Assembly (NCBI GenBank): GCA_024235955.1
Contig: JACKLJ010000001.1
Location: forward strand, 853,501 to 917,500
Reading direction: 5' to 3'
DNA length: 64,000 nt
Origin: Burkholderiaceae bacterium
Lineage (GTDB): Bacteria; Pseudomonadota; Gammaproteobacteria; Burkholderiales; Burkholderiaceae_C
This document shows positions 48,682 through 56,352 of the stretch, one piece after another; position 1 is the stretch's first letter, and each line of letters starts with the position of its first letter. The translations under genes and the position numbers were made by a program. Under the pieces are notes generated by a model. The model had not been told where the DNA came from, did not search any database, and saw only the letters and a list, made by a program, of their open reading frames with translations.

Positions 48682-48741
48682 CCGTTCGGGCTGAGCTTGT
48701 CGAAGCCTCACGCGGCGCTTCGACAGGCTCAGCGTGAACGG
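48682..48741. repeat. 60-bp imperfect inverted repeat
   Basis: The 25-base arms 48682-48706 and 48717-48741 pair with three mismatches around a 10-base loop. The arms contain GCTGAGCTTGTCGAAGC, a sequence I recall as a common dispersed palindrome in proteobacteria. It lies between cyoE and rpoH. Confidence 0.7.
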
Positions 48742-48794
48742 CTTCATATTTTTGAAGGCACTTCGGTGTCGGCCTCGGCACGACCCACCTGGCA

Positions 48795-48822
48795 TAAAAA
48801 AAACCGGCCTCGCGGCCGGTTT
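48795..48822 (-). terminator. Rho-independent terminator of rpoH
   Basis: On the minus strand the 9-bp stem AAACCGGCC / GGCCGGTTT is followed by a run of Ts. It begins 39 bases after the rpoH stop codon. Confidence 0.85.
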
Positions 48823-48861
48823 CTGCAGACCCGGGGCACGGCGCCCCGGTCCAGCGGCAGG

Positions 48862-49806
48862 TCAGGCGTAATCCGCCAGCGCCGCCTTCATCTTCTTCAT
48901 GGCCGCCGCCTCGATCTGGCGGATGCGCTCGGCGCTCACGCCGTATTCGGCGGCCAGCTCGTGCAGCGTCATGCCGCCGGAGCCGTCGTCGTTCACGTGC
49001 AGCCAGCGCTCGGTCACGATGCGGCGGCTGCGCTCGTCCAGGCTCTGCAGCGCGGTGGCGATGCCTTCGGTGGCCAGCACGTCGCGCTGGGCCGACTGGA
49101 TCATCGCCGTCGGCTCGTGGTGCTCGTCCGACAGCCAGGCGATCGGGCCGAAGGCCTGCTCGCCGTCGGCGTCGGTGGGCGTCGGGTCGAGCAGCACGTC
49201 GCCGCCGGCCAGGCGCGTTTCCATCTCGCGCACTTCTTCGGGCTTGACGTTCAGTTCGCGCGCCACCACGTCGATCTGGGCTTCGGTGAGCGCGTCGCGG
49301 TGCGTCACGTCCTCGGCCGCGTCTTCGGCCTTGAAGCCCTGCTTCATAGAGCGCAGGTTGAAGAACAGCTTGCGCTGGGCTTTGGTGGTGGCCACCTTGA
49401 CCAGGCGCCAGTTCTTCAGGATGTATTCGTGGATCTCGGCCTTGATCCAGTGCAGCGCGTAGCTCACCAGGCGCACGCCCTGGTCGGGGTCGAAGCGCTT
49501 GACGGCTTTCATCAGGCCGATGTTGCCTTCCTGGATCAGGTCGGCGTGCGACAGCCCGTAGCCCAGGTACTGGCGCGAGGTGGACACGACCAGCCGCAGG
49601 TGCGACAGCACCAGCCGCCCGGCGGCCTCCAGGCTGCCGGTATCGCGCAACTCACGGGCGTAGCGCTGCTCTTCTTCCAGCGTCAGCATGGGCAGACGGT
49701 TCACCGCCGTGATGTAGGCGTCCAGGTTGCCCAGCGGCGGTACGACGGCCCACGGGTTGGCCAACGCCACGGCGTTCGTGCTGGGGCTGGTAACCGAAGC
49801 GGTCAT
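48862..49806 (-). CDS. rpoH: RNA polymerase heat-shock sigma factor sigma-32
   Basis: The 314-residue protein has region 2 (YGLSHADLIQEGNIGLMKAV, RFDPDQGVRLVSYALHWIKA), the RpoH box region QRKLFFNLRSMKQGF that binds core RNA polymerase, and region 4 with TLHELAAEYGVSAERIRQIE. Start ATG 49806 is chosen because AGGA lies 9 bases upstream; a longer frame would cross the CIRCE operator. RpoH directs transcription of heat-shock genes. The perfect CIRCE upstream indicates control by HrcA. The gene is convergent with the oxidase operon. Confidence 0.96.
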   Translation of the reverse strand: MTASVTSPSTNAVALANPWAVVPPLGNLDAYITAVNRLPMLTLEEEQRYARELRDTGSLEAAGRLVLSHLRLVVSTSRQYLGYGLSHADLIQEGNIGLMKAVKRFDPDQGVRLVSYALHWIKAEIHEYILKNWRLVKVATTKAQRKLFFNLRSMKQGFKAEDAAEDVTHRDALTEAQIDVVARELNVKPEEVREMETRLAGGDVLLDPTPTDADGEQAFGPIAWLSDEHHEPTAMIQSAQRDVLATEGIATALQSLDERSRRIVTERWLHVNDDGSGGMTLHELAAEYGVSAERIRQIEAAAMKKMKAALADYA

Positions 49807-49838
49807 GGATGGTTGTCCTTTCATCTTGCTCAAGTATT

Positions 49839-49865
49839 TTAGCACTCTCTTGGAGTGAGTGCTAA
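49839..49865. promoter_or_regulatory. CIRCE operator for HrcA upstream of rpoH
   Basis: TTAGCACTC - N9 - GAGTGCTAA is a perfect match to the CIRCE consensus. It ends 32 bases before the rpoH start codon. On the minus strand TAAAAT overlaps one arm and TTAGCA overlaps the other, so the operator appears to cover the promoter (18-base spacing). Confidence 0.92.
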
Positions 49866-49970
49866 GGGCAAAGTTCAACGGGAAGCGACCATTTTGCGCC
49901 TCCCGGCGCGCGGGCGCTGTCGGCCGAAGGCGATAGCCGCTGGCGCACGCGGAGAAGGTGCCGAATTTTG

Positions 49971-50032
49971 ACCATCAAATCGGGCTTTGGCCCAATCATG
50001 ACGGCCGCAGGAAGCTCCTGAATCAGGAGCAA
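49971..50032 (-). repeat. Family A dispersed repeat, copy A15
   Basis: A diverged copy with a GCTCCTGA/TCAGGAGC palindrome at one end; read on the minus strand the core is GCTTCCTGCGGCCGTC, then GGGCCAAAGCCCGATTTG. It lies 3' of the Bug gene. Confidence 0.6.
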
Positions 50033-50037
50033 TCCGG

Positions 50038-51036
50038 CTACTGCACCTTCACCCGCCCGGAGCCGATCACGGGCTTCCAGCGGGCGATTTCGCTGGCGAT
50101 CAGCTTGCCGAAGACCTCGGGCGGCTGGGGCGTGGCGATGGCGCCTTCGGCGGCCAGGCGCTGCTTCAGCTCCGGCGCCGACAACGCCTGGTTGATCTGG
50201 GCGTTGAGCCTGGCGACGATGGCCGGCGGCGTGCCGGCCGGTGCCACCACGCCGTACCACTGATCGGCCTCGAAGCCCTTGTAGCCGCTTTCGGCCACGG
50301 TGGGCACATCCGGCAGCGCGTCCAGCCGCTGGGGGCTGGAAACGGCCAGCGCCCGCAACTGGCCGGCCTTGATGGGGCCAACGAGCGCCGGCAGGCCGGT
50401 GAACATCAGCTGCAGCTGGCCGCCCAGCAGGTCGGTCACGGCCGGCGCCGTGCCGCGGTAGGGGATGTGGACCATCGAGGTGCCGGTCTGCAGTTTCAGG
50501 TACTCGGTGGCCAGGTTGGCCGCGCTGCCGTTGCCGCCAGAGCCGTAGTTGAGCGAGCCCGGTTTGGCCTTGGCCAGCGCCACCAGTTCCTGCAGCGTCC
50601 TGGCGGGCACCGAGGGGTGCACCACCAGCACATTGGGCACGCGCGCCACCCAGGCCACCGGGGCGAAGTCCTTCACCGGGTTGTAGGGCAGCCTGGGGTA
50701 GAGGCTGGGGTTGACGGCCAGGGTGCCGATGTGGCCCATCAGCAGCGTGTAGCCGTCCGGCGGGGCCTTGGCCACCTTGTCGGCGCCGATGGAGCCGCCC
50801 GCGCCGGGCAGGTTGTCGATCACCACCGCCTGGCCCCAGGCCCTGGTCAGCTCCTGGCCGATGGCGCGCGCCAGCACGTCGGTGGAGCCGCCGGGCGTGA
50901 AGGGCACGACGATGCGGATGGGGTGCGAGGGGTAGCCGTCGGCACCCTGGGGCCAGGCCGCGCCGGCCCAACCAAAAATCATGAGAAAAAGGGCTGCAGC
51001 CCTTGCCCAACGGGCGCAGACAGCTATCAGGATCAT
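50038..51036 (-). CDS. Bug-family periplasmic substrate-binding protein with a repeat-encoded signal peptide
   Basis: The 332-residue precursor has the Bug fold (HPIRIVVPFTPGGSTDVLAR, DNLPGAGGSIGADKVAKAPP, VHIPYRGTAPAVTDLLGGQL). Residues 1-30 (MILIAVCARWARAAALFLMI, then FGWAGAAWPQG) form a signal peptide: two early arginines, a hydrophobic core and a plausible cleavage site. Codons 3 to about 20 are repeat copy A16. The next in-frame ATG leaves too short a signal, so the repeat is needed for export. The gene follows the LysR gene by 7 bp, so the two probably form one transcript. The ligand is likely an aromatic or other carboxylate. Confidence 0.88.
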   Translation of the reverse strand: MILIAVCARWARAAALFLMIFGWAGAAWPQGADGYPSHPIRIVVPFTPGGSTDVLARAIGQELTRAWGQAVVIDNLPGAGGSIGADKVAKAPPDGYTLLMGHIGTLAVNPSLYPRLPYNPVKDFAPVAWVARVPNVLVVHPSVPARTLQELVALAKAKPGSLNYGSGGNGSAANLATEYLKLQTGTSMVHIPYRGTAPAVTDLLGGQLQLMFTGLPALVGPIKAGQLRALAVSSPQRLDALPDVPTVAESGYKGFEADQWYGVVAPAGTPPAIVARLNAQINQALSAPELKQRLAAEGAIATPQPPEVFGKLIASEIARWKPVIGSGRVKVQ

Positions 51037-51038
51037 AG
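50973..51038 (-). repeat. Family A dispersed repeat, copy A16, encoding a signal peptide
   Basis: On the minus strand it reads ATAGCTGTCTGCGCCCG, then GGCAAGGGCTGCAGCCC and an A/T-rich end. It begins at the Bug start codon and runs through the first 20 codons. Confidence 0.85.
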
Positions 51039-51043
51039 TAACC

Positions 51044-51952
51044 TCAGGGGTTGTCCAGGCGCTCGCGGGCGATGGCGCGCACCAGCGCCAGCACCGCCTG
51101 CTGGGTGGCCGTGGCCGGGCGCAGCGCGCTCACGGCAGTGTAGAGCGGAATGCGTAGCGGGGTGCCGGCGGGCATCAGGATGCGGCGCACGCCAAAGGCG
51201 TCGGGGCGCGGCGCGCTGCCCACCGTCTGGCGCGTCAGGATGGCCATGCCGGCGCCGCTTTCCACCAGGTCGAGGATGGCGCGCACGCTGTCGATCTCCA
51301 GCGCCACCGTGGGCTGGCAGCCGGCGGCGGCCATCTGCGCCTCCACGTGCATGCGGATGGCGTTGGGCCGGCTGGGGATCACCAGCGGCAGGCGGCTGGC
51401 CTGGTCGAGCGTGAGCGGGGCGGTGTCGCCGCCGTCACCGGCGGGCTGCACCAGCATCAGCTCCTCGCTGCCCAGCGGCGCGATCTCGATGCCGTGCGCC
51501 GGACGGGCGTTGTAGAGCACGGCGATGTCCAGCCGCCCGCTGCCCAGCAGTTCCTGCATGCTGGCCGACAGGCTCTCGGTGATGGCCAGGCGCGCGTCGG
51601 GCAGCTCGGCGCGGAAGGCGCGGATCAGCGGCAGGGTGAGCGCCCGCGCCACGCTGGGCGGCAGGCCCAGCGCCACCCTGCCGGCCAGGCCGCCGCGCAG
51701 CTGGGCCAGTTCGTCGCGCGCGCGCTCCACCTGGTGCAGGATGCCGCGCCCGTGCGCCAGCAACAGCTCGCCGGCCTCGGTGGGCACGGCGCCGCGCCCG
51801 TGGCGCTGCAGCAGGTTCTGGCGCAGCTCCACCTCCAGCAGGCGCACCTGCCGGCTCAGCGCGGGCTGGGCCACGCCCAGCACGTCAGCGGCTCGGGTGA
51901 AGCTGCCGAGCTCGGCCACGCGGATGAAGTACTCGAGTTGGCGCAAATCCAT
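51044..51952 (-). CDS. LysR-family transcriptional regulator of the protocatechuate (lig/pmd) locus
   Basis: The 302-residue protein has the helix-turn-helix MDLRQLEYFIRVAELGSFTR plus QPALSRQVRLLEVELRQNLL, and an effector domain. It is divergent from the transporter gene that begins the protocatechuate operon, so it probably controls it; PmdR in Comamonas has a similar location. The target site is likely the ATAT-N9-ATAT palindrome in the intergenic region. The downstream Bug gene may be cotranscribed and provide the inducer signal. Confidence 0.88.
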   Translation of the reverse strand: MDLRQLEYFIRVAELGSFTRAADVLGVAQPALSRQVRLLEVELRQNLLQRHGRGAVPTEAGELLLAHGRGILHQVERARDELAQLRGGLAGRVALGLPPSVARALTLPLIRAFRAELPDARLAITESLSASMQELLGSGRLDIAVLYNARPAHGIEIAPLGSEELMLVQPAGDGGDTAPLTLDQASRLPLVIPSRPNAIRMHVEAQMAAAGCQPTVALEIDSVRAILDLVESGAGMAILTRQTVGSAPRPDAFGVRRILMPAGTPLRIPLYTAVSALRPATATQQAVLALVRAIARERLDNP

Positions 51953-51974
51953 GGTTGCGATAGCGATGGCCTAG

Positions 51975-51991
51975 ATATAACCAAATGATAT
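51975..51991. promoter_or_regulatory. Candidate LysR operator between lysR and the lig operon
   Basis: ATAT-AACCAAATG-ATAT is an inverted repeat of LysR-box type (dyad with A/T arms). The adjacent 51990-51999 ATAGCTGATA is shared with the other LysR region at 22558-22567. Confidence 0.45.
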
Positions 51992-52117
51992 AGCTGATAG
52001 CGGCTGTACAGGCTGGTTCCGCCGCCGCCTCACCGGGAAAATCCGTGGCACCAGCCGAGCCCGGCCCAATCTCCAGAACAACACGGGCCATGGCGGGCAT
52101 CCACACGGAGACAAACC

Positions 52118-53506
52118 ATGGGTACTCCCGCCGCCGGCGGTCAGGGCGTCAAGGACGTCCAGCAGTTCCTCAACGAGCACAGGTTCTCGGCCTACCAGTG
52201 GCTGATCTTCGTGCTGTGCTTCCTGATCGTGCTGATGGACGGGTTCGACACCGCGGCCATCGGCTTCATCGCGCCTTCGCTGATCAGCGAATGGGGCATC
52301 GACAAGCCGGCGCTGGGCCCGGTGCTGAGCGCGGCGCTGTTCGGCCTGGCCTTCGGAGCGCTGAGCGCCGGCCCGCTGGCCGACCGCTTCGGCCGCAAGG
52401 GCGTGCTGACCGCCGCGGTGGCGCTGATGGGCGTGGCCTCGCTGGTGTCGGCCACCTCCAGCCACCTGGGCGAGCTGACCATCTGGCGCTTCGTCACCGG
52501 CCTGGGCCTGGGGGCGGCGATGCCGAATGCGGTGACGCTGATGAACGAGTACTGTCCCGACAGCAAGCGCTCCTTCATCACCAACAGCATGTTCTGCGGC
52601 TTTCCCGTGGGCTCGGCCTTCGGGGGCTTCTTCGCGGCCTGGCTGATCCCGCATTTCGGCTGGCGCAGCCTGCTGGTGCTGGGCGGCGTGGTGCCGCTGG
52701 TCCTGGTGCTGCTGATGCTGGTGCTGCTGCCGGAATCGGTGCGCTACATGGTGTTGCGCAGCCACTCCATGGACCGCGTCCGGCAGGTGCTGGCGCGCAT
52801 TTCAGCCAGCGCGCGCGAGGTCGGCACCTTCGTGATGCATGAGGCCGCTGCGCCCGCCGACGGTGCCACGCGCGAGCGGGCCGGCCTGGCCCTGGTGCTG
52901 AGCGGCCGCTACCTGGTGGGCACGCTGATGCTGTGGGTCGCCTACTTCATGGGCCTGGTGATCGTCTACGGTCTGGTCAACTGGATGCCGGTGCTGTTCA
53001 AGGAAGCGGGCATTCCGCCGTCGCAGGCCGCCATCATTGCCGCGCTGTTCCAGCTGGGTGGCATCGGCGCCATCTTCTTCGGGCTGCTGATGGACCGCTT
53101 CAACGCCAACCGGATCATCGCGTTCGGTTACTTCCTGACCTGCCTGGCCGTGGGGCTGATCGGCCAGTCGCTCGGCATGGGCGTGGGCGCGCTGGTGGTG
53201 GCCGTGTTCGCGGCCGGTCTGATCATGAACGCCTCGCAGTCGTCCATGCAGGCGCTGGCCGCGGCGTACTATCCGACGGCGGGCCGGGCGACCGGCGTGT
53301 CGTGGATGCTGGGTATCGGCCGCTTCGGCGGCATCGCCGGGTCCTTCCTGGTGGCGGAACTGGCGCGCCGGCATCTGGCCCTACCGGAGGTGTTCATGCT
53401 GGTGGGCATCCCGGGCGTGATCGCGGCGGTGGCGCTGGTCGTCAAGGACCGGGTGGCGCCCGAACTCGGCCGCAGGCCCGTTACAGCGCCGGTGGGGGCC
53501 CACTGA
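52118..53506 (+). CDS. pcaK: MFS transporter, aromatic acid:H+ symporter (AAHS) family
   Basis: The 462-residue protein has twelve helices, with the AAHS motif DGFDTAAIGFIAPSL in the first helix and the MFS loop motif GPLADRFGRKG after the second. Members such as PcaK and PmdK bring in protocatechuate, 4-hydroxybenzoate or vanillate. It is the first gene of the lig/pmd operon, the position pmdK has in Comamonas after pmdU; pmdU itself is not seen here. The substrate is inferred from the operon. Confidence 0.85.
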   Translation: MGTPAAGGQGVKDVQQFLNEHRFSAYQWLIFVLCFLIVLMDGFDTAAIGFIAPSLISEWGIDKPALGPVLSAALFGLAFGALSAGPLADRFGRKGVLTAAVALMGVASLVSATSSHLGELTIWRFVTGLGLGAAMPNAVTLMNEYCPDSKRSFITNSMFCGFPVGSAFGGFFAAWLIPHFGWRSLLVLGGVVPLVLVLLMLVLLPESVRYMVLRSHSMDRVRQVLARISASAREVGTFVMHEAAAPADGATRERAGLALVLSGRYLVGTLMLWVAYFMGLVIVYGLVNWMPVLFKEAGIPPSQAAIIAALFQLGGIGAIFFGLLMDRFNANRIIAFGYFLTCLAVGLIGQSLGMGVGALVVAVFAAGLIMNASQSSMQALAAAYYPTAGRATGVSWMLGIGRFGGIAGSFLVAELARRHLALPEVFMLVGIPGVIAAVALVVKDRVAPELGRRPVTAPVGAH

Positions 53507-53555
53507 GCCGCCGCACCTGACATCCGCAACCCACTATTTTCACAAGGAACCACCG

Positions 53556-54584
53556 ATGATCATCGACTGCCACGGCCACTACACCACCGCCCCCAAGGCG
53601 CTGGAGAACTGGCGCAACCAGCAGATCGCCGGAATCAAGGACCCGGCTGCCATGCCGAAGGTTGCCGACCTGAAGATCAGCGACGACGAATTGCGCGAAT
53701 CCATCGAGCAGAACCAGCTGCGCCTGATGAAGGAGCGCGGCTCCGATCTCACCATCTTCAGCCCGCGCGCCAGCTTCATGGCGCACCACATCGGCGACTT
53801 CCAGGTGTCCAGCACCTGGGCCGCCATCTGCAACGAGCTGTGCTACCGCGTCTCGCAGCTCTTCCCCGACCACTTCGTCCCCGCCGCCATGCTGCCGCAA
53901 TCGCCCGGCGTCGACCCGAAGACCTGCATCCCCGAACTCGTGAAATGCGTGGAGCAGTACGGCAACGTGGGCATCAACCTGAACCCCGACCCGAGCGGCG
54001 GCCACTGGACCAGCCCGCCGCTGACCGATCGCCACTGGTACCCCATCTACGAGAAGATGGTGGAGTACGACATTCCCGCCATGATCCACGTGAGCACCAG
54101 CTGCAACGCGTGCTTCCACACCACCGGCGCGCACTACCTGAACGCCGACACCACGGCGGTGATGCAGTGCATCCAGGGCGACCTGTTCAAGGACTTCCCC
54201 ACGCTCAAGTTCGTGATCCCGCATGGCGGCGGCGCGGTGCCCTACCACTGGGGCCGCTTCCGCGGCCTGGCGCAGGAGATGAAGAAGCCCCTGCTCGACG
54301 AGCACCTGCTGAACAACATCTTCTTCGACACCTGCGTGTACCACCAGCCGGGCATCGACCTGCTGACCAAGGTGATCCCGGTCAAGAACATCCTGTTCGC
54401 CAGCGAGATGATCGGCGCCGTGCGCGGCATCGACCCGCAGACGGGCCACTACTACGACGACACCAAGCGCTACGTCAACGCCACCGCCAACCTGAACGAC
54501 GAAGAGCGCTTCCAGGTGTTCGAGGGCAACGCGCGCCGCGTGTTCCCGCGCCTGGACGCTGCCCTGAAGGTCAAGGGCAAGTAA
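53556..54584 (+). CDS. ligJ: 4-oxalomesaconate hydratase
   Basis: The 342-residue amidohydrolase-superfamily protein begins MIIDCHGHYTTAPKALENWR with metal ligands His6 and His8, and has FVIPHGGGAVPYHWGRFRG with a further His and NILFASEMIGAVRGIDPQTG. This is the LigJ/PmdE family, which hydrates 4-oxalomesaconate to 4-carboxy-4-hydroxy-2-oxoadipate in the 4,5-cleavage pathway. The AAGGA ribosome site and the order transporter-ligJ-ligK match pmdK-E-F. The product goes to LigK, encoded 33 bp downstream. Confidence 0.93.
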   Translation: MIIDCHGHYTTAPKALENWRNQQIAGIKDPAAMPKVADLKISDDELRESIEQNQLRLMKERGSDLTIFSPRASFMAHHIGDFQVSSTWAAICNELCYRVSQLFPDHFVPAAMLPQSPGVDPKTCIPELVKCVEQYGNVGINLNPDPSGGHWTSPPLTDRHWYPIYEKMVEYDIPAMIHVSTSCNACFHTTGAHYLNADTTAVMQCIQGDLFKDFPTLKFVIPHGGGAVPYHWGRFRGLAQEMKKPLLDEHLLNNIFFDTCVYHQPGIDLLTKVIPVKNILFASEMIGAVRGIDPQTGHYYDDTKRYVNATANLNDEERFQVFEGNARRVFPRLDAALKVKGK

Positions 54585-54617
54585 GCCGCTTATAGAGAAA
54601 CCACAGGAGAACACGGC

Positions 54618-55301
54618 ATGTACGAACTGGGTGTCGTCTACCGCAACATCGAACGCGCCGACCGCCAGGCGACGGACGCACTGGCTGCCTTCGGCTCGGC
54701 CACCGTGCACGAGGCCATGGGCCGCGTGGGCCTGATGAAGCCCTACATGCGTCCCATCCAGCAGGACGCGCAGGTTTCCGGCACCGCCGTCACCGTGCTG
54801 CTGCAGCCGGGCGACAACTGGATGATGCACGTGGCGGCCGAGCAGATCCAGCTGGGCGACATCGTGGTCGCCACCGTCACCGCCGAATGCAGCGACGGCT
54901 ACTTCGGCGACCTGCTGGCCACCAGCTTCATGGCCCGCGGCGCGCGTGCGCTGATCATCGAGGCGGGCGTGCGCGACACCAAATTCCTGCGCGAGATGGG
55001 CTTCCCGGTGTGGAGCCGCTACGTCTCGTCCAAGGGCACCATCAAGGCCACGCCCGGTTCGGTCAACATCCCCATCGTCTGCGCCGGTGCGTGGGTGACG
55101 CCGGGCGATGTGATCGTGGCCGACGACGACGGCGTGGTCTGCGTGCCCAAGGCCATGGCTGCCAAAACCCTGGAGGCCGCCGCCAAGCGCGAAGCCAACG
55201 AAGGCGCCAAGCGCGAGCAACTGGCCGCTGGCGTGCTGGGCCTGGACATGTACAAGATGCGCGAGCCGCTGGCAGCGGCCGGCCTGAAATACGTCGGTTG
55301 A
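54618..55301 (+). CDS. ligK: 4-carboxy-4-hydroxy-2-oxoadipate aldolase / oxaloacetate decarboxylase
   Basis: The 227-residue protein has the RraA-like fold with GSATVHEAMGRVGLMKPYMR and DGYFGDLLATSFMARGARAL. The Asp-Gly-x-Phe-Gly-Asp segment holds metal ligands and ALIIEAGVRDTKFLREMGFP follows. It cleaves the adduct made by LigJ to pyruvate and oxaloacetate and can decarboxylate oxaloacetate; a divalent metal is needed. It is PmdF in Comamonas nomenclature. The MBL gene follows 38 bp later. Confidence 0.93.
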   Translation: MYELGVVYRNIERADRQATDALAAFGSATVHEAMGRVGLMKPYMRPIQQDAQVSGTAVTVLLQPGDNWMMHVAAEQIQLGDIVVATVTAECSDGYFGDLLATSFMARGARALIIEAGVRDTKFLREMGFPVWSRYVSSKGTIKATPGSVNIPIVCAGAWVTPGDVIVADDDGVVCVPKAMAAKTLEAAAKREANEGAKREQLAAGVLGLDMYKMREPLAAAGLKYVG

Positions 55302-55339
55302 GTCTGCGTCACACAACCTGGGCCACGAGGAGACAAACC

Positions 55340-56299
55340 GTGAACCATCGCCTCACGCGCCGTGGCGCGCTGCAGACTTTCGGCGTCGTGGGCGCAAGTA
55401 CCTTGCTGGCAGGTGCCACCTGGGCACAGCCGGCGCCCGCTGCCGCCACCAAGGGTACCCGGCTGGTCCTGCTGGGCACCAAGGGCGGCCCGCGAGTGGG
55501 CGGGACGCGCTCGAATCCCGCCAACCTGCTGATGGTGGACGGCGTGCCCTACGTCATCGACTGCGGCTACGGCGTGGCGGGGCAGGTGGTGCGCGCCGGC
55601 GTACCGCTGAACCAGTTGCGCGACATCTTCATCACCCACATGCACTCGGACCACAACCTGGAACTGGGTGAGCTGATCTACAGCGCCTGGGCCACCGGCC
55701 TGAAGACGCCGGTCACGGTTTACGGTCCGCCGACGGCGGACGCTGCCTTGCGCGCCTTCTTCGACCAGTACATGAAGACCGACATCGAGATTCGCATCGG
55801 TGACGAGGGCAAGCCCGATCTGCGCAAGCTGGTGAAGGCCCAGATCATGGACCACGACGGCGTGGTGCTTCGCAACGACCAGCTCACGGTGACGGCGGTG
55901 CGCAACATCCACCCGCCGTTCGAGTATTCCTACGCGCTGCGCTTCGACACCCGCGACCGCTCGATCGTGCTGTCCGGCGACACCAACTACAGCGAGGCGG
56001 TGGTGAAGCTGGCCAAGGGCGCCGACCTGCTGGTGCACGAAGCCCTGTACGTGCCCGGCGTCGATGCCATGGTCAAGCGCGTGCCCAACGCCTCCTCGCT
56101 GCGCGAGCACCTGCTGGCCAGTCACACCACCACCGAGGACGTCGGTCGCGTGGCGGCCGAGGCCGGCGTCAAGAAGCTGGCGCTGTCGCACCTGGTGCCC
56201 GGTGACGATCCGTCCATCACGGACGAGATGTGGCTCGAAGGCGTGCGCAAGCACTATAAGGGCGATGTCGTGGTCGGCAAGGACTTGATGGTGCTCTGA
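55340..56299 (+). CDS. Tat-exported metallo-beta-lactamase-fold hydrolase in the lig operon
   Basis: The 319-residue protein starts at GTG 55340 with AGGAG 9 bases upstream. It has a twin-arginine signal peptide (RLTRRGALQTFGVVGASTLL, then AGATWAQP) and an MBL domain with the zinc motif THMHSDHNLE. Further ligands lie in LSGDTNYSE and ALSHLVPGD. It resembles the RNase Z/arylsulfatase (AtsA-like) branch, with an N-terminal GTKGGPRVGG strand. No such gene is part of the known pmd operon, and its periplasmic location excludes direct action on cytosolic intermediates. It may hydrolyse an ester, sulfate or lactone precursor to release the aromatic acid. Confidence 0.82.
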   Translation: MNHRLTRRGALQTFGVVGASTLLAGATWAQPAPAAATKGTRLVLLGTKGGPRVGGTRSNPANLLMVDGVPYVIDCGYGVAGQVVRAGVPLNQLRDIFITHMHSDHNLELGELIYSAWATGLKTPVTVYGPPTADAALRAFFDQYMKTDIEIRIGDEGKPDLRKLVKAQIMDHDGVVLRNDQLTVTAVRNIHPPFEYSYALRFDTRDRSIVLSGDTNYSEAVVKLAKGADLLVHEALYVPGVDAMVKRVPNASSLREHLLASHTTTEDVGRVAAEAGVKKLALSHLVPGDDPSITDEMWLEGVRKHYKGDVVVGKDLMVL

Positions 56300-56352
56300 A
56301 ACCACCTTCCGCGCACCCTTCGCCCATCGAACCCACCACACGCGACGACACC

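Larger units (their letters stand above)
48539..48861. other. Gene-free region between cyoE and rpoH
   Basis: The 323 bp hold repeat copy A14, a 60-bp inverted repeat at 48682-48741 and the rpoH terminator at 48795-48822. No open frame with a ribosome site is present, and I see no remnant of a sco gene. Confidence 0.7.

Noticed and set aside
53481..55316. A 611-codon minus-strand open frame over ligJ and ligK
   Set aside because: It is antisense of two clear pathway genes, with no domain and no ribosome site.
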